From the IMG/VR virus record IMGVR_UViG_3300044798_000210, positions 1-26,192 of that record: a stretch of DNA of 26,192 nucleotides. One strand, given 5' to 3'. Source of the stretch: a virus. Numbering within the stretch: the stretch's first letter is position 1; every line of letters starts with the position of its first letter. Position numbers and translations under genes: made by a program. Below, piece after piece: positions 13,901 through 21,817 of this stretch. Under the pieces are notes generated by a model. The model was not told the DNA's origin. It saw only the letters and a list, made by a program, of their open reading frames with translations, and ran no database searches.

Positions 13901-14879
13901 GACGCCGGAGGCCTACGCGGCCCGGGCCGAGACCACGGAGGCGCACCTGCGGGCCATGGACGAGCGGGACCTGCAGATCGCCTCGGCGGCGGTGGCGCGG
14001 GATAAGATCAGCATCATGGAGCGGCAACTCGCCCTCCAGCATCAGATCAACGCGGGCCTACAGGGGCAAGCGGCCCTGGAGGGGCAGGCGAAGGAGTTCA
14101 AACTCGCCCAGGACATCCACGCCGCGCAACTCTCGATGGTCGCCGACCTGGAGGACGCGGACCGCAAACTCGCCGAGGAGAAGATCGGCTGGCTCCGGGA
14201 GGAATTGGCCGAGCGCAAGCGGATGCATGACTACGAGTTGTCGGCTATCTCCCTGGTGGCGAACTACCAACGCGACCTCGCCACGGTGCGCGGGGCCACC
14301 GACGAGACGACGATGGCCCGGATCGCCGGCAACGAACTGCAGATGTTGCGGGCGCGGCGCGCCGGCGAGGTGCTCACCGCCGAGGAACGGATGCAGTCGC
14401 TCCAACGGGAGCGCGAACTCATCCTAGAAATGTCCAGGGCGGGAGTGCTGGCGGGTCCACAGTCCCAGGTTCTCTTGCGGGAGACCTACGGGGCCATGAA
14501 TGTGGCGCAACGCGAACTGAAGGCGGCGGATCGGGCCGCCTTCGAGGAGAAGCGCCGGCAGCACGCCGAGTATATGGCGCAGATCCGCAATGAGCAGAAC
14601 TCTCTGCTCGGGATGCTCGACACCATCGGCCGGGGCCTGATCGGGCGGGTGGACGAGATCTTCAGCCGCATACGCTACCAGGTCGGTCTGATGGGCGGCA
14701 TCCGCCTGCAGTCCGAGCTCGCCGCCGCTGGCGGCGCGGCGCCGGCCCTCGCGGCCGGGCCGCGGATCACCAACATCTATCTGGGCAACCGCCAGCTCGC
14801 GGTCTCTTCCGACGCCCAGAAGCTGGCCGACCAGCTCGCCGACTTGCTCATTCGCGAGGAGAACTACCCGAGGGACTGA
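10956..14879 (+). CDS. Tail tape measure protein (1307 aa)
   Basis: The longest gene of the window follows the chaperones, as expected. The N-terminal part (VGSIVARMQLDLTGFREGLQ, ...LTPEALAKVTEEIHAFAREA, ...SLNEVGGAMQGLAPLASALH) matches the TP901-type tape measure domain. Two hydrophobic segments lie at residues about 350-390 (TFAVVLAALLLPLQM onward) and 475-497 (GWIIAAVIIIPALIAGLVSW), probably for membrane insertion during DNA entry. The remainder is long charged helix or coiled coil, up to a short C-terminal domain (RITNIYLGNRQLAVSSDAQK). By the family rule of about 0.15 nm per residue the tail would be roughly 200 nm long. No lytic transglycosylase motif was recognised. Confidence 0.9.
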   Translation: MALTVGSIVARMQLDLTGFREGLQRANSLLEQYGGTAMRSAMMLGGMSAAIGGLAGEAVKQAGEMESSLTQFNMVAKLTPEALAKVTEEIHAFAREAGVADEVLLGLLTRVHEHGFAGAEAMGVLESATRAAVARKADVAAFGESLVSVMRAYNLGASEAAKVTDSLYQASVIGAGSLNEVGGAMQGLAPLASALHIGYNEVLAALATTHTVGLPAEQVYLGLSTAMMKLTNPTKELKRALQDAGYESGQALIQAQGFAGAIKFLTDTAGDDEAMMMQMGGGVRSFRILAALASNDSALFAQKLQEMAGAAGAAGKGFEESARTWEVRWASFKVQLAQTFEAFGEKVLPVLKTFAVVLAALLLPLQMMPGPLRVIVVTAGLLFAGLASLTAGFVMWRMGMAGAGMASYGLMGAMAQMVVGLGTTVRTWLASVAAFVTGARAVAASAVVLTDEMALAGAGVGAAGAAAGAGVAAVGGPVGWIIAAVIIIPALIAGLVSWRDAQAAANAEAAKSAQLTAEQVTEVRGLIDHLRELNQQEADAQAKGLKPGADLLKDQLDTRNKIAALFPQIIAGWDAEGNAILAVADATKALTEAQKANLTVMRASAVVALDAAKVAAKAAADKLKADENAFNQIQARYKAAPGGKGEQRSWLDIPGPLGAMLGAYEPADFPALKGAADAVIVQAKAVADANAAVRSTTAQLKVIDDAMGGAAKRDAEAIATATAARQTLQQKRLAEIDAEEAALRKAGVFAATAAQFAEAQRVAAKKSANPKMLALETDLLEAEGKVTEARLLRIAVERDAEIAKLVEIQEAEKAGASKSDEAKAAQQAVGQRAVLAGMRTWWKERRDLTLESERDLADAIMGMAEHTLEQEAYVRQVRLREIKAEGVKIHDEWIARGAKQADAVAAANIKVAALTQTMDKELADARRRLFETTADFIVGTWGNLTTQLGEIETMALTQQAERRGRARRAEAGVALERARPTLTPEAYAARAETTEAHLRAMDERDLQIASAAVARDKISIMERQLALQHQINAGLQGQAALEGQAKEFKLAQDIHAAQLSMVADLEDADRKLAEEKIGWLREELAERKRMHDYELSAISLVANYQRDLATVRGATDETTMARIAGNELQMLRARRAGEVLTAEERMQSLQRERELILEMSRAGVLAGPQSQVLLRETYGAMNVAQRELKAADRAAFEEKRRQHAEYMAQIRNEQNSLLGMLDTIGRGLIGRVDEIFSRIRYQVGLMGGIRLQSELAAAGGAAPALAAGPRITNIYLGNRQLAVSSDAQKLADQLADLLIREENYPRD

Positions 14880-14881
14880 CG

Positions 14882-15271
14882 ATGGCCGAGTGCGTACTGA
14901 GCGACCTGGACGACGGCAATCCGGTCACCTTCGACGTGGACCCGTCGGTCTACGACGACCGGCCCGCGACGCGGCGCGGTTCGTCCCACGCCGTCCTCAA
15001 CGGGGAGCGGGTCTGGCAGGACTGGGGGCCGAAGGACGCTGACCGGCGCATCAAGTTGAAAACCGAATGGATGGAATCCGCGACGCTGGCCAGCCTCCAG
15101 AGCATGTTTGCGGCGGCGGCCACGCTCTACAAATGGGTGGATCACTTCGGCAACACCTACACGGTGATCTTTGCCGAGCTGGCGCCGACGGCGATTCGCG
15201 GCTACGACGCCTACGAGGTCGAGATGACATTCGAGGTCGTCCAGGTGGGCGTCCCCGAGGGGGAGGGCTGA
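14882..15271 (+). CDS. Small tail protein (129 aa)
   Basis: The ATG follows the tape measure stop by two bases. The product is strand-rich: VTFDVDPSVYDDRPATRRGS, RRIKLKTEWMESATLASLQS, LYKWVDHFGNTYTVIFAELA and AYEVEMTFEVVQVG. Proteins of this size and pattern directly after tape measure genes are often small distal tail or tail tip components. No firm family assignment can be made. Confidence 0.65.
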   Translation: MAECVLSDLDDGNPVTFDVDPSVYDDRPATRRGSSHAVLNGERVWQDWGPKDADRRIKLKTEWMESATLASLQSMFAAAATLYKWVDHFGNTYTVIFAELAPTAIRGYDAYEVEMTFEVVQVGVPEGEG

Positions 15272-15272
15272 C

Positions 15273-15983
15273 ATGGCGAAAGTCGTTGAGGTCTACGAGA
15301 CGGATGGCGTGACCGAGGCGCAGTCCTCCTACGACGAGGGCACGGTGCGGGACGGCGCCACCACCACGGCGCGCCGGGTCTGGTTCAGGAACGCCAGCAC
15401 GGCCGGCGAGGAGTTCTCCGACTGCGAGATCCGCCGCGTCGCCGTCGGTGCCAATGATGGCATCGGCTTCCTGGAGACCGCTCCGGACGTGCCCAAGGCG
15501 GCGCCGGGCGCGCCGACCCTGGCGCTCGCCGCGGGGGCGGGCCTCGGGATCGGCGTCTATAAGTACGCCGTCACCTTCATCGCCGCGAACGGCGAGACCG
15601 ACGCGGGCACCGAGGCCCAGGTCGAGACGACGGGCGGAAACCAGCAGGTGCAGTTGAGCAACATTCCGCTCGGGCCGTCCGGCGTGAGTTTTCGCAAGAT
15701 CTACCGCACCGCGGTGGGCGGCAGCCAGAAGAAGTTGGTCTACCTAATCCCGAACAACAGCGCGACGAGTTACCTCGACTCGACGGCGGACGGTTCCCTG
15801 GGCGCCGACGTGCCGACGCTGAACACCTCGGGCGCCGCCGGCACCTGGGGCGCCGCTGACATCACGGTCGGCGACATGGCGGTCGGCGATTACGCCGCCT
15901 GCTGGATGCGTTACGACGTGCCGATCGGCACCAGCCAGGTCGGCAATCCGCGGGCCGCGGACGTGCGGCTGCAGGAGACCTAG
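15273..15983 (+). CDS. Tail structural protein with Ig/FN3-like domain
   Basis: This 236-residue protein has an N-terminal strand-rich domain (TTTARRVWFRNASTAGEEFS, DCEIRRVAVGANDGI) and a central fibronectin-III-like domain at residues about 75-175 (GVYKYAVTFIAANGETDAGT, then VSFRKIYRTAVGGSQKKLVY, LIPNNSATSYLDSTADGS). That FN3-like pattern is common in phage tail and fibre proteins. It is a probable virion protein in the distal tail. It starts two bases after the previous stop and ends directly before the next ATG. Confidence 0.65.
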   Translation: MAKVVEVYETDGVTEAQSSYDEGTVRDGATTTARRVWFRNASTAGEEFSDCEIRRVAVGANDGIGFLETAPDVPKAAPGAPTLALAAGAGLGIGVYKYAVTFIAANGETDAGTEAQVETTGGNQQVQLSNIPLGPSGVSFRKIYRTAVGGSQKKLVYLIPNNSATSYLDSTADGSLGADVPTLNTSGAAGTWGAADITVGDMAVGDYAACWMRYDVPIGTSQVGNPRAADVRLQET

Positions 15984-16184
15984 ATGGGCACTAGGATCGT
16001 GGAGCAAAACGGCAAGCAGTATCTGATCGTTGACGATAGGGCCATGCTAATCGATCATTTCGACGAACAGGGCCAACCGGTCATCAAGGTGGAGACGGAA
16101 GAGACCGTGCACCCCGACGGCCGGCGGGACGTGACGGTGACAGTACCATTCCTGCGGGTAACCGCAGAGAACGAGGAGGCCTAA
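15984..16184 (+). CDS. Hypothetical small protein (66 aa)
   Basis: The ATG follows the previous stop directly (TAG ATG). The product is strand-rich (NGKQYLIVDDRAMLIDHFDE, RRDVTVTVPFLRVTAE). No family is recognised. Position and composition suggest a small tail-associated protein, and the tight spacing on both sides supports its reality. Confidence 0.6.
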   Translation: MGTRIVEQNGKQYLIVDDRAMLIDHFDEQGQPVIKVETEETVHPDGRRDVTVTVPFLRVTAENEEA

Positions 16185-16185
16185 A

Positions 16186-16605
16186 ATGGCCAGCGGGATT
16201 TACAACCGAGCGAAGTACAACATGATGTCCAAGGTGATGAACTTGGCGGCGAGCGGCGATGCGATCCGAGTGATGCTCCTGACGAGCAGTCACGCCTTCA
16301 CCGCCGCCCACAATCAGAAGTCGGAGATCGTGGCGAACGAGATCGCCAACGGCAACGGCTACGTCACGAACGGGGCGCTCCTGGCGAACCAGTCGGTGAC
16401 TCAGGCGGCGACGACCAAGTTCGACGGTGACGATACCGCCTGGACCTCGGCCTCCTTCACCGCGGCCCATGCCGTGCTCTACGACGACACCCTCGCCAAC
16501 GACGACTTGATCGCCAGTTTCGACTTCGGCGGCGACAAGACCGTGAGCAATGGCACGTTCACGATCCAGTGGCACGCCAACGGGATCTTGACGTTGACCT
16601 CGTAG
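16186..16605 (+). CDS. Phage virion-associated protein (139 aa, common family)
   Basis: The sequence follows a pattern frequent in phage tail regions: MASGIYNRAKYNMMSKVMNL at the start, VMLLTSSHAFTAAHNQKSEI, FDGDDTAWTSASFTAAHAVL, YDDTLANDDLIASFDFGGDK and FTIQWHANGILTLTS at the end. The function is not known to me; relatives are annotated as phage structural or hypothetical. It is probably a small beta-structured virion protein. Confidence 0.75.
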   Translation: MASGIYNRAKYNMMSKVMNLAASGDAIRVMLLTSSHAFTAAHNQKSEIVANEIANGNGYVTNGALLANQSVTQAATTKFDGDDTAWTSASFTAAHAVLYDDTLANDDLIASFDFGGDKTVSNGTFTIQWHANGILTLTS

Positions 16606-16645
16606 AGATGGGCGGTTGATCGTCACTCTGGCATAGGGAGCAGGA

Positions 16646-17452
16646 ATGGCAATCACTACCATAGACCAGGCGCTCGCCGGGATGCAGTATCCTCGCGAGT
16701 TCGTCAAGGCCGTGACCGGGACGATGGTGGCGGGGCGGCCGCATTCGCTCTTCTATCTGGCCGGCATCCCCGGCGCAGGCGTCGCCCCGAGTCCGGGTAT
16801 CGGTGGCGAGGTGTTGACGGCTCTCTCTGGGCAGATTCCGTTCACCAACCCGGTGAGCGGGAATTCCTACCTCGCGAGGCTCCAGGCGATGGCGACGCAG
16901 GCCGGTTCGCTCTTGCTCTGCGACCGCCTCTGGCAGAACAGCGGCATCAGCATCACGACAACCACCGAGCAGACGTTCACGGGGGCGGCGCAGATTCCTG
17001 CGAGAGATGGCAAAGGCTTGAATGAGGGTTGGGAGGTCTACGGCGCCATTGAGGTCTCCGCGGCCACCGGCGCTGGCGTACCCACGCCGACGCTGAAATA
17101 CACGAATGAGTCGAACGTCGCGGACAAGGTCGGGGCCAACATCGTCGCCTGCGTGGCGAGTTCCATCGCTGGGACATTCCACCCGTTTGGCTTGGCCGCC
17201 GGTGACAAGGGAATCCGCAAGGCGCAGTCCATCACTCTCGGAGTGAGCTGGACCTCGGGGACGATCCATGTGGTGCTCTACCGCGTTCTGGCGAGAGTGG
17301 AGTTGACGGTCCCGAATGTGCCCAACGCCATTGACGCGCTCACCAGCGGCTTCCCGCGACTCTACGACAACACGGTGCCGTTCCTGGTGTTCATTCCGAA
17401 CGCCGTTACCACCTCCAACATCACGGGCCACGTGATTTGGACTCAAGGCTGA
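16646..17452 (+). CDS. Probable tail/fibre structural protein (268 aa)
   Basis: The ATG follows GGGAGCAGG. The protein starts with a helix (MAITTIDQALAGMQYPREFV), then a Gly-rich region (FYLAGIPGAGVAPSPGIGGE) and strand-rich segments (SGISITTTTEQTFTGAAQIP, SITLGVSWTSGTIHVVLYRV, TVPFLVFIPNAVTTSNITGH). It resembles phage proteins found next to the 139-aa family above. It is a likely virion component; no specific role is recognised. Confidence 0.65.
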   Translation: MAITTIDQALAGMQYPREFVKAVTGTMVAGRPHSLFYLAGIPGAGVAPSPGIGGEVLTALSGQIPFTNPVSGNSYLARLQAMATQAGSLLLCDRLWQNSGISITTTTEQTFTGAAQIPARDGKGLNEGWEVYGAIEVSAATGAGVPTPTLKYTNESNVADKVGANIVACVASSIAGTFHPFGLAAGDKGIRKAQSITLGVSWTSGTIHVVLYRVLARVELTVPNVPNAIDALTSGFPRLYDNTVPFLVFIPNAVTTSNITGHVIWTQG

Positions 17453-17455
17453 GAA

Positions 17456-18538
17456 ATGGCTGGCGATACCGGAAAACTTAGATCGGCGTGGGCTTTCCAG
17501 GTAGGGAGCGGGCGACGCGCGGCCCTTCTGATGCGCGAGGTCCGTTCGCCCCGATCCGAAGATGACGCGCTGATCTCTTGGTGGCAATCGTGGGCGGCGG
17601 CCGGCGCCGCGGATCAAACCGTCACGCCCGCCGCGCAGGTCCTGACCGCGGCTCAGCAATCCCTGGGGTTCAATCGAACGGCATTGCTCTTTCCCGATGT
17701 GCAGGCCTTTATCATGGCACAGGAAGCGCCCCAGTTCAACCGGACGGCCCTATTCCTTCCCGATACTCAGTCCCTGGCGTTGGCGCAACAGACGGCAGTC
17801 TCGGCATGGACGCACACCAGTACACCCTCGGTGCAGGCGCTTACGGTCGCCCTGCCGACGCCCAGCGTCCTCTACGATTATGTCCATGCGGTGGCGGCGG
17901 CGGGCGCGCTCAGTCTCGCTCCAAATCCGCCATCTTACTCCTATGACTTCGTGCATGGAGTTGATGTTGCGGCGTTGGGCCTGGCGCAGAAGGCGATCGA
18001 CCTGAACCTCAGTGCTACCGTCGCCGCCCTACTATTGGAACTCATCGCGGCACCGCAGAATCCGGCATTGGCCTGGGGTTCCACCATCACCCCGGGCGCT
18101 GGGGCCCTGCGGGTGACCGGAATGGCTCCCAACCTGGCCTGGGATCGGAGTCTGCGAGTCGCCGTTCTGGAATTTGCCTCTGTTCTCCATGCACCCTCGG
18201 TACGGGCTTCCGCCATCTTCGAGGCTGTGGCGCAGTCTCTCACCGCGGCCCTGCATGCCCCGACTGTCGATGTTCGTGTACTTACTCTCGTGGCGGTTTT
18301 GACTCTGGCCTCCTCCCTGGAGGAACTGGACCTTCAGATTGATTCTTCGATTCTGGCGGCGGCGCAGAACATCGTGGCCAGCCTCGAAATGCCGGCGTTC
18401 CCGATATTCCTTGCCTGGCTGCTGTCTCTCATCCTGGCCACGGATCTGGAATTTCCTGTCGACCTGGCAACAGACCTAAAAGTAACGGTGGACCTGGCCG
18501 GCAAGTCCTTCGCCGTGGAACTCTGGCCGGACGACTAA
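17456..18538 (+). CDS. Repeat-containing fibre-like protein A
   Basis: This 360-residue protein begins with a basic ~45-residue segment (RSAWAFQVGSGRRAALLMRE) and then carries 22-residue tandem repeats whose first residue is Pro at about 58, 80, 102 and 124: PAAQVLTAAQQSLGFN, PDVQAFIMAQEAPQFN, PDTQSLALAQQTAV, PSVQALTVALPTPS. Repeats decay towards the C-terminus, which ends with parallel strand-like segments (LATDLEFPVDLATDLKVTVD). The same repeat occurs in the gene at 18878. The repeats may form an elongated stalk. It is a probable tail fibre component; no enzymatic motif is seen. Confidence 0.65.
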   Translation: MAGDTGKLRSAWAFQVGSGRRAALLMREVRSPRSEDDALISWWQSWAAAGAADQTVTPAAQVLTAAQQSLGFNRTALLFPDVQAFIMAQEAPQFNRTALFLPDTQSLALAQQTAVSAWTHTSTPSVQALTVALPTPSVLYDYVHAVAAAGALSLAPNPPSYSYDFVHGVDVAALGLAQKAIDLNLSATVAALLLELIAAPQNPALAWGSTITPGAGALRVTGMAPNLAWDRSLRVAVLEFASVLHAPSVRASAIFEAVAQSLTAALHAPTVDVRVLTLVAVLTLASSLEELDLQIDSSILAAAQNIVASLEMPAFPIFLAWLLSLILATDLEFPVDLATDLKVTVDLAGKSFAVELWPDD

Positions 18539-18548
18539 GGAGGGCAAC

Positions 18549-18842
18549 ATGACCGACTTTGTCGTCGGCGATTGGGGCATACAGATCGGGATTTCCTTCG
18601 CCAAAGAAGGGATCGCTTTTGATCCGGCCGGCGGCGAGGTGACATTGGAATTTCGGAAGCCGAATGGTGTGGTGGTCCGAAAATCCGCCACCATTGCCGA
18701 CCAGAAGGCCCACTATACGGTAGAAGAGAATTTCCTCGACCAAGACGGAATCTGGCAACTGCTGATCATCCTGACGCATCCGGCCGCGGAACCCACGCTT
18801 CGCGTGCACAAACGGACTACCTTTCGGGTGGGCGTCGCATGA
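18549..18842 (+). CDS. Small beta-sandwich baseplate-like protein (97 aa)
   Basis: AAGGAGGG directly precedes the ATG, one of the strongest ribosome sites here. The product is entirely strand-like (WGIQIGISFAKEGIAFDPAG, EVTLEFRKPNGVVVRKSATI, GIWQLLIILTHPAAEPTLRV, KRTTFRVGVA), recalling the N-terminal Ig-like domain of phage upper baseplate (BppU-type) proteins. It may act as adaptor between fibres. The call is by pattern and position. Confidence 0.6.
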   Translation: MTDFVVGDWGIQIGISFAKEGIAFDPAGGEVTLEFRKPNGVVVRKSATIADQKAHYTVEENFLDQDGIWQLLIILTHPAAEPTLRVHKRTTFRVGVA

Positions 18843-18877
18843 ACCGAACCAGTTGCGACGCGCGACGGAGAGCATAG

Positions 18878-20059
18878 ATGGCTGACCCAACTGTAACCCT
18901 CCACCCCAACGGCGCCGGCGCAACGGTTCAGTGGACGCCCACTAGCGGCACAAACTGGGCGGCCGTCGTGACGCAGGATGCTCTCAACGTCTACGCCGGG
19001 GACGACGGAAAGACCGACGAAGATGCGATGGAGACCGTTACGGTCGCCTCCGCCTCCCAGGTCGTCGTCCAGGTGCTCTGCTACCTCGCCAGTGACGCCG
19101 ATTACAATTCGCTCGGTATCCAAATCTACATGGGCGGCGCCTGGTTGACAGAGCAGATACAGGTGCCGGGTGCCGGGTGGGGAACCCTCTCGTTCACCTT
19201 CGCGAAAACGGGTGCGCCCTGGACGCAGGCGGACGTCGACGCCCTTCAGATTCGCCGAATCAAGCACAATTCGGACTCAGACTATAAGTCCACCATCTAT
19301 GTTGATCGCAGCCAGGCGGTTCTGACCTATGTTGCTCCAACGGTTAACCAGACTGTCACGCCCTCGGTACAGGTTCTCACCGAGGCACAGCAGACGCCGA
19401 CCATCAACCGCTCGGCTCTGCTTCTACCCGCCGTGCAAACCCTGACCGTGGCCCAACTGGCACCAACCGTAGGTTTGTCCCCGGTCGTGCTGCCCTCGGT
19501 GCTCGCGCTGACGTTGGCGCAACTCGAGCCAACGGTCTACATTCCGGCCGACATCTACATCTACCCGGCGGCCCTCGAACTACTGTTGGCGCAGTCCGAA
19601 CCGACGATCAGTTTGAGCGTGGTGGCTACGCCCGCCGCGCTCGAGTTACTCCTGGTCCAACCGGCCCCGGCGATCGGGCTGGGCGTGCTGATCGAACCCT
19701 CGATGCTGGCGCTGACGTTGGCGCAGGAGAGTCCGGCAATTGCCCTGAGCGCGGTGATCTCGCCCGCGGCGCTCGAGTTGCTGTCGGCGCAACTCGGCCC
19801 GGAGATCGTGCTGCCGATCGTGACCGACGTGCGGCTGGATGTTTCGGTCACGCCAGCCATCTACGCCGACGTGGAGTTGCTGGTCTCCGTCTTCATGGAC
19901 CGCGTGGATGTCGGGGTGACGCTGGAGGCCACCATCGCCGAAGCGATCAATCAACCCGTCCGCCTGCGTTGCCGCGTCGCCAATGACGATTTCGATACCC
20001 GGGCCCTGGCGCCCTATGCCTACCTCGGCCCCTATGCCGAGATCACGGTCACGGAGTGA
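18878..20059 (+). CDS. Repeat-containing fibre-like protein B
   Basis: Of 393 residues, about 1-155 form a strand-rich, lectin-like domain (NGAGATVQWTPTSGTNWAAV, SQVVVQVLCYLASDADYNSL, KSTIYVDRSQAVLTYVAPTV). Residues about 162-318 are seven tandem repeats of 22 residues (one of 24), with Pro starts at 162, 184, 206, 230, 252, 274 and 296 and the pattern P-x-x-L-x-L-x-x-A-Q-x-x-P-x-(I/V), for example PAALELLLAQSEPTISLSVV. The C-terminus is a separate short domain. A carbohydrate-binding head on a repeat stalk is a reasonable reading, but binding is not shown. It shares its repeat with the gene at 17456. Confidence 0.65.
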   Translation: MADPTVTLHPNGAGATVQWTPTSGTNWAAVVTQDALNVYAGDDGKTDEDAMETVTVASASQVVVQVLCYLASDADYNSLGIQIYMGGAWLTEQIQVPGAGWGTLSFTFAKTGAPWTQADVDALQIRRIKHNSDSDYKSTIYVDRSQAVLTYVAPTVNQTVTPSVQVLTEAQQTPTINRSALLLPAVQTLTVAQLAPTVGLSPVVLPSVLALTLAQLEPTVYIPADIYIYPAALELLLAQSEPTISLSVVATPAALELLLVQPAPAIGLGVLIEPSMLALTLAQESPAIALSAVISPAALELLSAQLGPEIVLPIVTDVRLDVSVTPAIYADVELLVSVFMDRVDVGVTLEATIAEAINQPVRLRCRVANDDFDTRALAPYAYLGPYAEITVTE

Positions 20060-20062
20060 GAT

Positions 20063-21727
20063 GTGGCAATCGAGATCAAGCCGCTGAGTTGCGAGATAGA
20101 TAGCCGGCTGGGCAACCTCGCCGACGCCATCTCGCTCATCGTAGTGGAGCAGGACCCGGCCGCGCCGGCGACGCCCACGGCGGCGGCCTGGCGCACTCTC
20201 GACCGCGAGTCCCTGATCTCTGTCAAGCTCGGCCTGACGGATCTCGACCTGGTCGACTATGGCGAATACCGGGTCGACAACTGCGAACTCGATACCAGCG
20301 GGTTCGGCCGGAAGACCCGCATCCAGGCCCGGGACAAGGCGGCCAAGTTGATCGAGGACCCGCTCAACGCCGGCTTCGAGTATGGCACCTGGGTGGACGA
20401 CGACCCGGCCTTCACTATCTACCCCTCCGCGCGCAGCATTATCAAAAACCTCGCATTGCGCCAGAGCCTCGGGCTGATCTGGGACGCGCCGAACTATACA
20501 CCCTCGGGATTCTCCGTGCAGGCGAACGAGCCGGCTAGCTCGGCCATCCTGCGGCTGCTGGCGCCGCTGCGGGCATCCCTGCGCCATCCCGTGGACGCCT
20601 GGGTTGACGGCGACGACCTGGTAGTCCGGCGGCGGGGCAACGGCACGAACGTCGGCGAACTCGACTGCGCCCTGGGCGAGGTGCGGTCGCTGAAGCGCAG
20701 CCAGGAGCTCCTGAAGGGCAACATCGTCGTCTTCGGGGCCGACTACTCCTACCTGGAGCCGCAGTCCACCGATCCCGAACTGCTCCGGGCGATTCCGCCG
20801 ATGCCGGCGGCGGTTCCGCCGAGCCAACCGCCGACCAACGCCTCGGCCGCCGACAACGCCGCCGAAGTCGTCATCACCCAGCTCGGGCCCAACAGCAAGC
20901 GGACCGAGACCTACATCACAGACGCCGACGGCAAACGCGTCCTCGCTACGCGGGAGACCGAGCAGTCGGTCTACCAGGACGCGCTCGATCCCGACACCGG
21001 GCGATGGCTGGGCCGCGTGCTCTACCAGTCCATCACCACCGAAGAGCTCAACCTGCACCTGGAGGCGCCGCGCACCGAGCGCAAGAGCGTGACCTTCGGC
21101 TATGATGAACAGTGGCGGACCGTCCTGCGCGATGAGCGGAACGATACCTATGACGAGGACGGAAAGCTCGTCTCGGGCACGCACGTCGTGGTGCGTTACG
21201 AACAGATCACGCCGACCGATGTGCGTACCACCACGACGGAATACCGGGTCGACAGCGAGGGCGCCGAGACGGTGAAGACGGGCTACCCGAAGTGGGAGCA
21301 GGCGCCCGGCACGCTCCAGAACGGCATTCAGCAGTCGCAGGACGAGAAGGCTGTATGGGCCTTCGACCCACAGGGAGGCTCGCCCAGCCTCGTCAAGTGG
21401 CAGAAGCACACGAGCCGCTACTACGCCATCGCCTCCGGCGGCGGGCTGGTGGCCCGGGCCGAACGCGTTGATCTCGTGACCGGGAACGCGGCCTGCCAGG
21501 CCATCGCCGACGACCTCGCCGCCGAGTCGGGCAAGTGGCGGTACGAGATTCAGCTTTTCTGGCCGCGTCCCTTCTCCTACCGCAAGGGGCAGGTCGTGAA
21601 CCTCGTGAACCTGCCGAGCGGCCCGGATCTCGACGACGCCATCATTACCGCGGTGCGGACGACCTATGACGAGGGGCAGGGCGTGTGGACGCACGATGTC
21701 GAACTGGAGTGGTGGGGCGATGCTTAG
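20063..21727 (+). CDS. Baseplate hub / tail tip protein (554 aa)
   Basis: A GTG start follows the previous stop by three bases. The N-terminal ~330 residues look like a tail hub of the gp27/gpD type: SLISVKLGLTDLDLVDYGEY, RKTRIQARDKAAKLIEDPLN, AILRLLAPLRASLRHPVDAW, VDGDDLVVRRRG and ELLKGNIVVFGADYSYLEPQ. A Pro/Ala linker at about 250-272 (IPPMPAAVPPSQPPTNASAA) leads to a second strand-rich domain, and a C-terminal hub-like segment (RYEIQLFWPRPFSYRKGQVV, VRTTYDEGQGVWTHDVELEW) returns at the end. It would close the tail tip and carry fibres. The order tape measure, distal genes, hub agrees. Confidence 0.7.
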   Translation: MAIEIKPLSCEIDSRLGNLADAISLIVVEQDPAAPATPTAAAWRTLDRESLISVKLGLTDLDLVDYGEYRVDNCELDTSGFGRKTRIQARDKAAKLIEDPLNAGFEYGTWVDDDPAFTIYPSARSIIKNLALRQSLGLIWDAPNYTPSGFSVQANEPASSAILRLLAPLRASLRHPVDAWVDGDDLVVRRRGNGTNVGELDCALGEVRSLKRSQELLKGNIVVFGADYSYLEPQSTDPELLRAIPPMPAAVPPSQPPTNASAADNAAEVVITQLGPNSKRTETYITDADGKRVLATRETEQSVYQDALDPDTGRWLGRVLYQSITTEELNLHLEAPRTERKSVTFGYDEQWRTVLRDERNDTYDEDGKLVSGTHVVVRYEQITPTDVRTTTTEYRVDSEGAETVKTGYPKWEQAPGTLQNGIQQSQDEKAVWAFDPQGGSPSLVKWQKHTSRYYAIASGGGLVARAERVDLVTGNAACQAIADDLAAESGKWRYEIQLFWPRPFSYRKGQVVNLVNLPSGPDLDDAIITAVRTTYDEGQGVWTHDVELEWWGDA

Positions 21728-21753
21728 CCAGCGGCAACAGATAACCGCGCTAT

Positions 21754-21812
21754 CCTCCTTGACGCCAGGGGAAACCCGAGTGATCATTGACGCGGGAATT
21801 TCCACAAGGAGG
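21754..21812 (+). promoter_or_regulatory. Inverted repeat covering the ribosome binding site
   Basis: CCTCCTTG (21754-21761) is exactly complementary to CAAGGAGG (21805-21812), which contains the Shine-Dalgarno site of the GTG at 21818. GGGGAAACCC lies in the loop and TTGACGC occurs twice inside it. Folding would hide the ribosome site, suggesting regulated translation of the receptor-binding candidate. No known riboswitch is recognised. Confidence 0.5.
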
Positions 21813-21817
21813 GTATC

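Noticed and set aside
19646-21805. 719-aa minus-strand ORF
   Set aside because: Shadow of GC-rich coding sequence: it lies opposite the hub and fibre genes, lacks recognisable domains and is rich in Arg, Gly and Pro. The minus-strand ORFs at 10839-12053, 12822-14042 and 7498-8646 were rejected for the same reasons.
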